Shown piece by piece: positions 42,081 through 51,221 of a stretch of 64,000 bases of DNA; within the stretch, counting starts at the first letter, position 1, and every line of letters begins with the position of its first letter. The notes below the pieces were generated by a model, which saw only the letters and a program-made list of their open reading frames with translations, ran no database searches and was not told where the DNA came from. The DNA comes from Amaricoccus macauensis_A. GTDB lineage: Bacteria > Pseudomonadota > Alphaproteobacteria > Rhodobacterales > Rhodobacteraceae. The position numbers and the translations under genes are program-made. Location: the NCBI RefSeq assembly GCF_049800915.1, contig NZ_JBNAFY010000001.1, positions 496,001 through 560,000 of the forward strand, read 5' to 3'.

Positions 42081-43094
42081 TCACCCCCGGAAGGCGCGCG
42101 CCACGCTGAGCAGCACGTCGCTGAGATCCATCAGCCGAGCGACATAGAGGTCATACGCCACGTAGCCTTGCGCATCCGCGGCATCGAAGGAGGTTTCCAG
42201 GCTGTCGATCAGGCTGTTGAGCCTGCGCTCGTGGATGCCGAACTGGCGCTGGACCGGGTCCGAGATGATGCCGGCAAAGGCCGCGACCACCGCTGCCACC
42301 CCCATCAGCCCGGCGGTCGAGCCCGCCACCAGCGCGGTCGAGGCCTGCGCCGGGAACACCCCGTACCAGAGCCCGCCTGCGGTCGCGCCGAGCGGAAAGG
42401 ACGCCACCGCCATCTGTTGCGCGAGCGAGGCTGCAATCGCGGGGCCCAGCGCCAGCGCACCGGGCGTCGCCTGCTTGAAGGCCACCGCCCCGGTGCCGAT
42501 CGTCACCAGCGCCGTGGTGATCTCCGCGGCGGCCGTGCGCGTCCCGGTGTATTCGGTCAGGGCTTCTTCCATGCGGGCGCGAAACGCCGGATCATCCTTG
42601 CGCGCCCCGACCGTTGCCGCAGCATCCTCGACGAGATGCTGAACCTTCGGATGGGTCAGTATCGCTTCGGCCAGCCCGTTCTGAAGCGAGACGCGATCCC
42701 CGTCCTTGAATGGCTGACGCAGGAGCTGCGTGAAGATGCGCCAACGCAACTCGCGCGCCACCGCCGTCTCCAGAAGCAGGTTCTGCCGCTCCAGCCAGGC
42801 GGCGGATTTCCTGCGCCCCAACCCGCGGGCACCGAGCGCCGAAAGCTTGATGCCGATCTGGGGCAGGGAGAGAAGCGCATTGGCCGGAGCGCGCAGAACG
42901 TCCCATCCCAATGCATGGCGATGCAGCCTCGCGGAGCCGAGAAACGTGAAGGTCTCGTCCACGAAGCCGGGCACGCGTGCGCGGCAGGCGTCGAAATAGG
43001 TCTTCGCGGCCTCCGCGACGATGGCATCCGCCTCCGATCGCTCCAATCCGCCACCGATCTCTGCCGTTTCCACTGCGGCGTCCATTCCGTTCAT
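42081..43094 (-). CDS. DUF6635-like protein
   Basis: About 337 residues, resembling a Rhodobacterales family I believe is DUF6635. A soluble N-terminal part (TYFDACRARVPGFVDETFTF) is followed by hydrophobic, Gly/Ala-rich segments around residues 210-290 that could be membrane hairpins. GGGAGC precedes the ATG at 43094. Function unknown. Confidence 0.55.
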   Translation of the reverse strand: MNGMDAAVETAEIGGGLERSEADAIVAEAAKTYFDACRARVPGFVDETFTFLGSARLHRHALGWDVLRAPANALLSLPQIGIKLSALGARGLGRRKSAAWLERQNLLLETAVARELRWRIFTQLLRQPFKDGDRVSLQNGLAEAILTHPKVQHLVEDAAATVGARKDDPAFRARMEEALTEYTGTRTAAAEITTALVTIGTGAVAFKQATPGALALGPAIAASLAQQMAVASFPLGATAGGLWYGVFPAQASTALVAGSTAGLMGVAAVVAAFAGIISDPVQRQFGIHERRLNSLIDSLETSFDAADAQGYVAYDLYVARLMDLSDVLLSVARAFRG

Positions 43095-43202
43095 GCTCCC
43101 ATAGAGGTGTTGCTTCCGCTGATATGGGGTTGTCCCGAACATCTGCCATGGGGCATCGCGCCGAGGCTGGTGCTATCGGCGGATGCATGCTAGCGGGCAA
43201 TC

Positions 43203-44465
43203 ATGTCCGATCTTCCCAGACTCGACCTCGAGGCCGTAGGGGCCGCCGCAACCGCGCTCCGGTCGCTCTTCGAGCCGACGCCCCTCCAGCAGAACGCCTA
43301 CCTGTCCGCGCGGTGCGGCGCGGAGATCTGGCTCAAGCGCGAGGATCTCTCGCCCGTGCGGTCCTACAAGATCCGCGGCGCGTTCAATGCCATGCGCAAA
43401 TCACTCGACGCGCAGCCCGAGCGGCGGAATTTCGTCTGTGCCTCGGCCGGAAACCATGCCCAGGGCGTGGCCTATGCCTGCAGGCATTTCGGCACCCGCG
43501 GCGTGATCTTCATGCCCGTGACAACTCCCCAGCAGAAGATCGGCAAGACGCAAGCATTCGGCGCGGGGCAGGTGGAGATCCGTCTCATCGGGGACTATTT
43601 CGACGAGACACTCAGGGCCGCCATGGAGTTTTGCGCGGCGGAAGGTGCCCGCTTCCTTCCCCCCTTCGATGATCCAGACATCATCGAGGGGCAGGCGACC
43701 TGCGCGCTCGAAATCCTCGCCCAGATGCCCGACGGAAGGGCGCCCGACCTGCTGATCCTGCCCGTTGGGGGCGGCGGGCTCTCCTCGGGCAGCACCGCCG
43801 TCTTCCGCCAGCGCGCGCCGGAAACCGCCATCCGCTACGTTGAACCCGAAGGGGCGCCGAGCCTGCGCACGGCCCTCGAGAGGGACCATCCGGTGCGTCT
43901 CGACAAGGTGGACAACTTCGTCGATGGCGCCGCGGTCGCCCAGATCGGCGCGCGGAATTTCGAACTGCTCCGGGGCGTCGATCCCGCCCATGTGGCGCTC
44001 GCGCCCGAGAACCGGATCTGCGCCACGATGCTCGACATTCTCAACACCGAGGGTTTCGTCTTCGAACCCGCCGGCGCGCTGGCGGTGGATGCCCTGCGCG
44101 ATTTCGGCGATCTCTCGGGCAAACGCGTGGTGGCCGTCGTCTCGGGCGGCAACTTCGATTTCGAGCGCCTGCCGGACGTGAAGGAACGCGCCCTGCGCTG
44201 GGAAGGGCTGAAGAAATACTACATTCTTCGGCTGCCCCAGCGTCCGGGAGCCCTGCGCGATTTTCTGGCCATTCTCGGCCCCGACGACGACATCACCCGC
44301 TTCGAATATCTCAAGAAGTCGGCGCGCAACTTCGGCTCCGTCCTGCTCGGGATCGAATCGCGAAAGCAGGGCGCCTTCGCGGACCTGGAATCGCGCATGA
44401 CAGAGGCCGGTTTCGTGTTTCAGGACATTACCGAAGATGCCGTCATAACCTCCCTGGTCGTTTGA
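43203..44465 (+). CDS. ilvA: Threonine ammonia-lyase
   Basis: A 420-residue PLP enzyme converting threonine to 2-oxobutyrate for isoleucine synthesis. The PLP lysine is K56 in SYKIRGA; ASAGNHAQG binds substrate and PVGGGGLSSG holds the PLP phosphate. A single C-terminal ACT-like region (YYILRLPQRPGALRDFL) marks the short regulatory form found in Bacillus and Corynebacterium rather than the two-ACT E. coli type. An alpha/beta hydrolase gene follows after nine bases. Confidence 0.92.
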   Translation: MSDLPRLDLEAVGAAATALRSLFEPTPLQQNAYLSARCGAEIWLKREDLSPVRSYKIRGAFNAMRKSLDAQPERRNFVCASAGNHAQGVAYACRHFGTRGVIFMPVTTPQQKIGKTQAFGAGQVEIRLIGDYFDETLRAAMEFCAAEGARFLPPFDDPDIIEGQATCALEILAQMPDGRAPDLLILPVGGGGLSSGSTAVFRQRAPETAIRYVEPEGAPSLRTALERDHPVRLDKVDNFVDGAAVAQIGARNFELLRGVDPAHVALAPENRICATMLDILNTEGFVFEPAGALAVDALRDFGDLSGKRVVAVVSGGNFDFERLPDVKERALRWEGLKKYYILRLPQRPGALRDFLAILGPDDDITRFEYLKKSARNFGSVLLGIESRKQGAFADLESRMTEAGFVFQDITEDAVITSLVV

Positions 44466-44474
44466 GGAAATCCG

Positions 44475-45248
44475 ATGCTCAATACCATCATTCATGGCGA
44501 ACCGCGCGACACCCCGCCGCTCGTCATCGCCCACGGGCTCTACGGCTCCGCTCGAAACTGGGGCGTTGTGGCCAAGCGTCTCTCCGAAGACCGTCAGGTC
44601 ATCGCGGTGGACATGCGCAACCACGGCTCCAGCCCGCGCGCCGAGGACAACGGCTATCCCGCCATGGCCGGCGATCTGGCCGAGGTGATCGAGGCCCATG
44701 GCGGCACTGCCGAACTGCTCGGGCATTCCATGGGCGGCAAGGCGTCGATGGTGCTGGCCCTCTCACGACCCGACCTGATCTCGCGGCTGATCGTCGCCGA
44801 CATCGCGCCCGTGGCCTACGAGCACTCCCAGATCCAGTATGTCGAGGCAATGAAATCGGTCGATCTCTCGAAGGTCTCTCGGCGCAGCGACGCGGACGCG
44901 CTCCTTGCGCCCCATGTGGCCGAGGCCGCGCTTCGGGCCTTCTTTCTCCAGAGCCTCGAGCTTGGTGAGGGCGGCACCACTTGGAAGCTGAACCTCGACG
45001 TGCTGGGCAGGGAAATGCCCAAGATCGTCGGTTTCCCGGAGGTCGAGGGAAGCTTCGGCGGGCCCGCGCTCTTCATCACCGGCGAGACATCGGATTATGT
45101 GGGCAAGGCTGACTGGCCGCGCATCACCGAGCTTTTCCCCAATGCGCAGCAGCATGTGGTCCCGGGTGCGGGCCACTGGCTCCATGCCGAAGCGCCGCGA
45201 CCTTTCGTCGAGGCCGTGGCGGAATTCCTGGCCGCCGATAAAATTTAG
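44475..45248 (+). CDS. Alpha/beta hydrolase, YbfF-like esterase
   Basis: A 257-residue alpha/beta hydrolase. The oxyanion segment is IAHGLYGSARNWG, the nucleophile serine lies in LLGHSMGGKASM, and the catalytic His in VPGAGHWLHAE. It resembles the YbfF short-chain esterases. It is in the same direction as ilvA, nine bases downstream, so co-transcribed. Substrate unknown. Confidence 0.87.
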   Translation: MLNTIIHGEPRDTPPLVIAHGLYGSARNWGVVAKRLSEDRQVIAVDMRNHGSSPRAEDNGYPAMAGDLAEVIEAHGGTAELLGHSMGGKASMVLALSRPDLISRLIVADIAPVAYEHSQIQYVEAMKSVDLSKVSRRSDADALLAPHVAEAALRAFFLQSLELGEGGTTWKLNLDVLGREMPKIVGFPEVEGSFGGPALFITGETSDYVGKADWPRITELFPNAQQHVVPGAGHWLHAEAPRPFVEAVAEFLAADKI

Positions 45249-45317
45249 CATCACGACGCGAAAACCTCCGGCAGGGTCTGGACGGCTCCGCCGGCGGTTG
45301 ATATTGACCCCGCCAGC

Positions 45318-45393
45318 GCCGCTGTAGCTCAGATGGTAGAGCACGTCATTCGTAATGATGGGGTCGGGGGTTCGAGTCCCTTCAGCGGCACCA
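45318..45393 (+). tRNA. tRNA-Thr(CGT)
   Basis: Acceptor GCCGCTG pairs with CAGCGGC, D arm AGCTCAGATGGTAGAGC, anticodon loop TTCGTAA (anticodon CGT), T arm GTTCGAGTC, encoded CCA. It reads ACG codons. Its 3' end borders the apparent island carrying the PLD-helicase gene. Confidence 0.95.
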
Positions 45394-45535
45394 GATATCC
45401 TGAAATCTGAAATCCTTGCGCCCGAAGTGGTCTTTCGCAGTGCTTCAGCGTACCTTAGACAAGCAGCCCAATTCCTCCTGTAGACGGAACTAGCAGGTCG
45501 GTCCGTGGGTAAGAGGTAAAGGCAGCTTCTGTTCG

Positions 45536-48500
45536 CTAGTGCTCGCCGGCCCCTTCCGAAAAAAAGACTACTGAAATCCGGCCAGCAATCTCGGGCTTGT
45601 GGTTACGTGACAAGAGTTCGGCTTCCTCAATCACTTCCGACATCAAACGATGAACCTCAACGGAGCGGAAAGTGTCTTCCTCGAGCTTCTCCAGTATCGC
45701 ATTGATTGCTATGTAGCCCTTCGGGAGATCTTCATAGGCGAAACTATCTCGTACTTCCCGTTTGGTTTGCTCCCAGTAGGGGTCAAGCAATCTGCTCCAG
45801 GATTCACAGATCATTTCAATGACGGTGAGAGGCAGGTGGCCAAAGAGCTCTCGATCATCGAGTTCTCGATCGGCTCGACGGCTCATGAACTGCGCACAGG
45901 CTTTCATCAGGCTCTCGACACGAGCGGGTCTCAGGTCCCACTCGGTGAGGCGATTCAACTGATCGGAAATGGTCTCGAGCGCAGTAACTAGATCCGACTC
46001 GCTGATTCCTGCGTGCTGCTTTTTAAGGCTCTTCGTGCGCTGGAAAGCGGCCTCCAGAGTTCGAGCACAGGCCAACTGATCTCGGTCCAGGACGAATCCC
46101 CCTTCTGAGGAACGGAGAAGCAATAGACGCGGCGGGAAGAAGCTGGTCGGCTTGTCGACACCCTTCAGGTGAAGAGCCGTGAACGTCTCCCTTGCAGACA
46201 TTAGCGCCAATTCAGCACCCCAGGTTTCTTTGATCTTTGCCCTGCTGATGAGATAATGATGTTCCGATGGGATAAGATCCCTCGTTCGCGAAAGAACGTC
46301 GTGAAAATTGGCGTTCCGCAGGCGTCTTGAAGACCTCAAGTAGGCTACCACGCTCTCCAGGATTACCTCGGTATCCTCCGATCCGAGCTCCTGTAGGGCG
46401 TCAATCAGTTCCTCCCCGGCGAGTGTCCGATAGTTCTCGATACGGTTCGCGACCTTTTCGTCAGACGCAAAATGCCCCACCGGGATATCCACCAAGTGAT
46501 AATTCACAAGTCCGAACTGACTATCAATGCGGTCGATGCGGCCCAATCCCTGAATGAGCTCCTTCAGGTTTGATGTAACACCGAGAAGCACAAGCGTATC
46601 TGACGATTGCAGATTGATACCTTCTGCCATCTTGTACGTCAGGAAGATTGAGGCAGGCCCTGGTGGCGCGTTCTTTCCACCGGGGCGGAAATAGGACTCG
46701 ACCGCCTTGCCTTGGGTGATCCGTCTAAAGCTGTCCGGTCCCTTACCGAAAATCGTCTTTACCGCTCTCTCGTCACCCTTCGTTTGATTGCCGACGACGA
46801 AATTCGCATGGTCCCCGCGGCGGGAGAGCACCTCAGCAAAGATCTCGAGCGTGTCCGTTCTTTCCGCGAGGAAGACAACCCTGTCCTTCTGATTCTGGAT
46901 GCGAAGACACGCTTCATATCGCTTCTCGTCGAGGTCGCGCAGTGGCTGTGAAGCAAGTTTCTTGGCCAAGGCGTCACATTTCATGGTTGGCACCAAAGGA
47001 TCAATGCCCAGAAGTCCGAACATGTCGGCCTGATCGAATGCACGCACGTTCCCGCCCGTCTTCTTGCCTTGCTCGAATTCACGCAGCCATTTCCCGATGA
47101 CACCATGAGACATCTCCCAGGCTGCTTGACCAGTATTCACGCGGAGTATGTTCAAGAGGTTTCGGATATGAAGCTGGTCCTGAGTGATCTGTTGGGTCTT
47201 GATGTGACCAAACCGGCTCTTCTCGATCGCCGTAACTCTTCCGCCAGGAGAGAGTTCGTTGCATAGAGAAACGATTTCCTGCAGACTCGCGTTCTGGGAC
47301 TTGGTGGGTTTGAGTTTCCGGGGGCGCCCGTGGTTGGCCAACCTGGGGTAGGCGTGTTCTGTACGATCTTCGCTTTCACCAATGCAGCACCGCTGACGAC
47401 GTGTTAGGAACGGCGATATCAACTCCGCAAGTTTCGTGCGGGTTGGCCTGGAGAGAGTTGTTTGGGGGTCGGTCAGAACTGCAAAAGAAGGGTTCTGATC
47501 GAAGATGTCCGACGAATTTTTCATTTCAAGATCGAACAGCTCTCCCATTCTTTGAATGTAGTCCGGCGTCATGAAGATAGATGCCCGCTTCTCTTGCATG
47601 TGGGCAAGCCAATCCACGTCACGATTTCCGAGCAAAGTCGCGGACAGACAGACGTTCCAGCTTGGGGGTGCAAGCTCCACCGCCGCCGCCATCTGGGACG
47701 CCTGTTCGAAACCGGGAGTAACCGTATGGCTTTCATCGATAACGAGAATCCCAAACTGATCGAGCCTCAAGCCAACTTTATCGCCTTCGCCGGTTCCGCG
47801 CAGCCGCAGCTTCGAAAGGCTTGTATTTGGAATTGCCTTGAGGGCATTGGTGGAATGCCTTTCCCAACTTGGAATTACCTTCGGCGGGGCAATGACTGCC
47901 GTGTTCTTTCTGGCGACGTCATGCACGGGAGAGCGGGGTATGACCCGTGAAAACGTCTCGGATAGCGCCTCGGCAAGATGGCAGCCGATCTCTGTCTTGC
48001 CTGAACCCGTCGGTGCTTCCACAAATGCGATGCCGTGGTCGTAGACTATGGCGCAAGCCTCGTAGGTAAGCTCCTGTTGGTAATCAAATAGAGTATGGCC
48101 AGTGATCTGCTGCCGAGTTCCGGTAAGCCACGGTTCGAAACCCTTCTGCTCGGCGATCATACGGGCCATCGCGTGTTCGGCAGTAACCGGTTTTATGAGG
48201 CTATCGAGTATCGAAAGTGCCTCTGCATTCCAGTCGGTGGATACCTCCCATATCTGCTCCGCTGCGTGCGCACGCTCGAGCTGCAGCTCATGTGATCCCC
48301 TGTCGAGTCCATCCGCATACTCGATGTTGCTATAGAGTCCGGACCGGGAGAAGTTCGCGGATCCGGCGACCGCGCCGATTTGTGAACTCACGATTTTGGA
48401 GTGCATCCGGCGCTCACCGGATATTCCAAATCTTTGTTGGGCCAGGCCGGGGTCGAAGACTCGGAGCATGATCTTGCCAGACTGGATGGCACGCCTTGCC

Positions 48501-48904
48501 AGCACGGCGAGTAGGTCCCCCTCGTCTTCGACCTGGAGGCCGGACCTCTCCAGCCAGTACAGTTTCATCTCTTCTGTCACGGGCCTTTGGCGGGCCAATC
48601 GTCTGGAGTTTGCCGTGTCGATCCCAAACGATAGCCGGATGCAAACGTCTAGGTCCGCGTCTGGATCCCTGAGCACATCCACCTCGCGCATCAACACCGA
48701 TAGCGAAGACAGAAAGTCTTGGTAGCCCGTGATGATCAGACAATCGCCAGAAGTGATGTGAGGGCGGTAGAGATTGATGACGGGACGGTCGATGTTCGTG
48801 CCGACACTAGTATGGGCCCCATGCCCGATTGCAGCCGGTCTATGGGACTTCGAAGGCGCAATATTATGAGGCTTGGACCGCAGCCAATTCGGAAGAGAGA
48901 ACAA
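45536..48904 (-). CDS. PLD-nuclease/SF2 helicase fusion (putative defense protein)
   Basis: A 1122-residue protein. Residues about 40-230 form a phospholipase D-type domain with the HxK motif HSK at 168-170 and GSANFSRSGL at 181-190; the usual Asp after HxK is Gln, as in nuclease-type members. A superfamily 2 helicase follows: Walker A APTGSGKT at 297-304, DEAH-like DESH at 390-393, SAT at 421-423 and motif VI QGLGRIDR at 785-792. The long C-terminal part is helical and unassigned. PLD plus helicase units occur in restriction and DISARM/Dpd-type systems. It stands alone beside tRNA-Thr and looks lower in G+C than its neighbours. The TTG start lacks a clear ribosome site, so the N-terminus is uncertain. 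Confidence 0.82.
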   Translation of the reverse strand: MFSLPNWLRSKPHNIAPSKSHRPAAIGHGAHTSVGTNIDRPVINLYRPHITSGDCLIITGYQDFLSSLSVLMREVDVLRDPDADLDVCIRLSFGIDTANSRRLARQRPVTEEMKLYWLERSGLQVEDEGDLLAVLARRAIQSGKIMLRVFDPGLAQQRFGISGERRMHSKIVSSQIGAVAGSANFSRSGLYSNIEYADGLDRGSHELQLERAHAAEQIWEVSTDWNAEALSILDSLIKPVTAEHAMARMIAEQKGFEPWLTGTRQQITGHTLFDYQQELTYEACAIVYDHGIAFVEAPTGSGKTEIGCHLAEALSETFSRVIPRSPVHDVARKNTAVIAPPKVIPSWERHSTNALKAIPNTSLSKLRLRGTGEGDKVGLRLDQFGILVIDESHTVTPGFEQASQMAAAVELAPPSWNVCLSATLLGNRDVDWLAHMQEKRASIFMTPDYIQRMGELFDLEMKNSSDIFDQNPSFAVLTDPQTTLSRPTRTKLAELISPFLTRRQRCCIGESEDRTEHAYPRLANHGRPRKLKPTKSQNASLQEIVSLCNELSPGGRVTAIEKSRFGHIKTQQITQDQLHIRNLLNILRVNTGQAAWEMSHGVIGKWLREFEQGKKTGGNVRAFDQADMFGLLGIDPLVPTMKCDALAKKLASQPLRDLDEKRYEACLRIQNQKDRVVFLAERTDTLEIFAEVLSRRGDHANFVVGNQTKGDERAVKTIFGKGPDSFRRITQGKAVESYFRPGGKNAPPGPASIFLTYKMAEGINLQSSDTLVLLGVTSNLKELIQGLGRIDRIDSQFGLVNYHLVDIPVGHFASDEKVANRIENYRTLAGEELIDALQELGSEDTEVILESVVAYLRSSRRLRNANFHDVLSRTRDLIPSEHHYLISRAKIKETWGAELALMSARETFTALHLKGVDKPTSFFPPRLLLLRSSEGGFVLDRDQLACARTLEAAFQRTKSLKKQHAGISESDLVTALETISDQLNRLTEWDLRPARVESLMKACAQFMSRRADRELDDRELFGHLPLTVIEMICESWSRLLDPYWEQTKREVRDSFAYEDLPKGYIAINAILEKLEEDTFRSVEVHRLMSEVIEEAELLSRNHKPEIAGRISVVFFSEGAGEH

Positions 48905-49100
48905 GGATTGACACCAAAAAGTTCAGATAGAACGAATATGCTACCACAGCCTCCAATCGGGCAATGGATTGTTGTATTGCATTCTCTTGAGATCGCTTTG
49001 GAAACTCTATCCGCGAACCTGGTGAAAACGCCCCGCGCACGGGCGATCAATCCTCCGCCACGCGGCGTCATCCTGCCTTTGCCCGACACCCACCCGCACG

Positions 49101-49129
49101 AAAAAATGCCCCGGATTTCTCCGGGGCAT
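49101..49129 (-). terminator. Rho-independent terminator of the quinoprotein dehydrogenase gene
   Basis: On the minus strand ATGCCCCGGA-GAAA-TCCGGGGCAT is a perfect 10-bp stem with a GAAA loop, running into a T-tract. Confidence 0.93.
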
Positions 49130-49161
49130 CGAGGTAAGTCAGCTCAGGGGGAAGAGGCCGA

Positions 49162-50928
49162 CTATTGCGCGGCGGCCAGCTGCTTGGGCAGCTTGAAGGT
49201 CCAGACCGTGCCGCCCTGGTTGAGGTAGGCGACCTTCTTGGCGACCTCGCCACCCCAGAGCGGAACCGCACCGCCCCAGCCGGAGATCACCGAAACATAC
49301 TGCTCGCCGTCCTGATCCCAGGTAATGGGCTGGCCGACGATGCCCGAGCCGGTCTGGAACGACCACAGCTCCTCGCCGGTCTCGTCATCAAGGGCGACGA
49401 ACCTGCCCTCGGGCGTGCCGAAGAACACGAGGCCACCGGCGGTGGTCATCACGCCACCCCAGAGGGGCGCGTCATTGTGGTAGTCCCACTTGATCTCGCC
49501 GGTATTTGGGTCGATCGCCTTGAGCGAACCGATATGGCTTTCGAAGAGCGGTTTGATGGTGAACCCCGCGCCCAAGTAGGCCGCGCCCTTCTTGTAGGAG
49601 ATCGGTTCGTTCCAGATATCCATGCCCCATTCGTTCGAGGGCACGTAGAAGAGCTCGGTCTTCTGGCTGTAGGCCATCGGCATCCAGTTCTTGCCGCCGA
49701 GAAAGGACGGCACCGCGAAGACCGTCTCGCCCTTGGCCCCATCCGCCGCTGCCGTGGGATCGCCCGGCCGGTTTTCCTCGTTGTAGATCGGTCGCCCGGT
49801 CTCATCGATGCCGGAAGCCCAGGAAATGTCGCTCACGAACGGGTAGGCGTTCACGAAGGCCCCGTCCTCGCGGTTGAGCACGTAGAAGAAGCCGTTGCGG
49901 TCGGCAGTGGCGAAGCGCTTGTTGCCCTCCGCGTCGACGTAGGGAACCACCTCGTTCACGCCGTCGAAATCCCAGCCCTCGCGCGGGGTGGTCTGGAAGT
50001 GCCACTTGATCTCGCCGGTATCGGGGTCGATGCCGATGCGGCTCGCGGCATAGAGGTTGTCGCCGGAATTGTCGTCCTTGGGCTCGCCCGCACCGCGCAG
50101 ATGGCTGTTCCAGGGCGAGGGGTTGCCCGCACCGAAGACGAGCGTGTGCGTGTCCGCGTCATAGGAGCCGCCGAGCCAGGTTGCCCCGCCGCCGGTCTTC
50201 CACATATCGCCGGGCCAGGTGGCATTGAGCTCGCCCGTCATCGTGGAGGGCTCGCCGTTGAGTTCACCCATGTGGCCCTCGATGACAGGGCGCTTCCAGA
50301 CCAGATCGCCGGTTTCCGCGTCATAGGCATAAACGGCACCGACCACGCCGAACTCGCCGCCCGAATTGCCGACAACAACCTTGCCGTCCACGATCAGCGG
50401 GGCGGCCGTGTAGGAATAGCCGGCCTTGTAGTCCTCGAGCTTCTCGCGCCAGACCACCTTGCCGGTCTTCAGGTCGAGCGCCACGAGGCGCGCATCCAGC
50501 GTGCCGTAGTAGATCTTGTCGCCGTAGATCGCCGCCCCGCGGTTGATCACGTCGCAGCATGGCAGGATGCCCTCGGGCAGCCGCGCATCATACTGCCAGA
50601 GCTCCTTGCCAGTCGCGAGATCGATTGCATAGAGGCGCGAATAGGAGCCGGTGATATACATCACCCCGTCATAGATCAGCGGCTGGGCTTCCTGGCCCCG
50701 CTGCTTCTCGCCACCAAGCGAGAAAGCCCAGGCCGGAACGAGATTGTCCACGTTGTCCTTGTTGAGGATGTCCAGCGGGCTGTAGCGCTGCAGATGCCGC
50801 CCCATGCCATTGGTCACGACCTGGCTCGTGATGCTCTGGTCATTGGCCAGATCCTCCTCGGTGACCTCCGCACCGGCTGCGCCCGCAACCAGTAGCCCCG
50901 CTGTCACGGTGGCGATGAAACGGTTCAT
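49162..50928 (-). CDS. PQQ-dependent alcohol dehydrogenase, lanthanide-type signature
   Basis: A 588-residue periplasmic quinoprotein with an eight-bladed propeller. A signal peptide precedes AEVTEED. Adjacent cysteines C124-C125 form the ring disulfide over PQQ. Metal ligands fit E192 and N274, and the catalytic Asp is D301 in GIDPDTG. D303, two residues on, is the extra Asp that marks lanthanide-dependent XoxF and PedH enzymes; calcium enzymes lack it. Trp-rich docking repeats are clear. It most resembles the ExaA/PedE/PedH ethanol dehydrogenase branch. The ATG follows GGGAGGAAAG. Electron acceptor is probably the PedF-like cytochrome encoded nearby. Confidence 0.9.
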   Translation of the reverse strand: MNRFIATVTAGLLVAGAAGAEVTEEDLANDQSITSQVVTNGMGRHLQRYSPLDILNKDNVDNLVPAWAFSLGGEKQRGQEAQPLIYDGVMYITGSYSRLYAIDLATGKELWQYDARLPEGILPCCDVINRGAAIYGDKIYYGTLDARLVALDLKTGKVVWREKLEDYKAGYSYTAAPLIVDGKVVVGNSGGEFGVVGAVYAYDAETGDLVWKRPVIEGHMGELNGEPSTMTGELNATWPGDMWKTGGGATWLGGSYDADTHTLVFGAGNPSPWNSHLRGAGEPKDDNSGDNLYAASRIGIDPDTGEIKWHFQTTPREGWDFDGVNEVVPYVDAEGNKRFATADRNGFFYVLNREDGAFVNAYPFVSDISWASGIDETGRPIYNEENRPGDPTAAADGAKGETVFAVPSFLGGKNWMPMAYSQKTELFYVPSNEWGMDIWNEPISYKKGAAYLGAGFTIKPLFESHIGSLKAIDPNTGEIKWDYHNDAPLWGGVMTTAGGLVFFGTPEGRFVALDDETGEELWSFQTGSGIVGQPITWDQDGEQYVSVISGWGGAVPLWGGEVAKKVAYLNQGGTVWTFKLPKQLAAAQ

Positions 50929-51025
50929 GTTCTTTCCTCCCAGCTCAGGTCTCGTGCAGCGGTGCGTCGGTTCACGCGCCACCGGATCACTCGCCTTCAT
51001 TATTGTTTTCTGACTATTGGGCGAA

Positions 51026-51040
51026 ATTGCACATTGGTCG
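51026..51040 (-). promoter_or_regulatory. Shared upstream motif, quinoprotein dehydrogenase copy
   Basis: On the minus strand, CGACCAATGTGCAAT lies 97 bases before the dehydrogenase start codon. It matches 14 of 15 bases of the element upstream of pedF, in the same orientation and at nearly the same distance. Confidence 0.5.
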
Positions 51041-51064
51041 TATGTTGAGGGGTTTTACTTGTGC

Positions 51065-51099
51065 TTTCAAGTGGATGAGTTGTCATTCATTACTTGAAA
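51065..51099. promoter_or_regulatory. Inverted repeat upstream of the quinoprotein dehydrogenase
   Basis: TTTCAAGT and ACTTGAAA form a perfect 8-bp inverted repeat with a 19-base spacer, about 140-170 bp upstream of the dehydrogenase start. It could bind a dimeric regulator. The same stretch is the end of a 293-bp gene-free region before the Sel1-like gene. Confidence 0.4.
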
Positions 51100-51221
51100 C
51101 GCAGCCCGAAACACTGTCTTTCAGCATCCGGGCCATCCGGCACGTGCGCTCCCATCGAGGCCCGCCCCATTCCGCGCCACGCGGCACCGGGCAGGAGACG
51201 AGTTCGCAAGGCGGCCGGGCC

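Noticed and set aside
41484..43193. 569-codon frame over pyrB start, spacer and the DUF6635 gene
   Set aside because: Antisense to two genes and low complexity.
45394..49100. Duplicate of the tRNA-Thr 3' end marking the far edge of the PLD-helicase island
   Set aside because: I searched 48900-49150 for the T arm and acceptor sequence and found only a 6-of-7 match (GACACCA), too short to call an attachment site.
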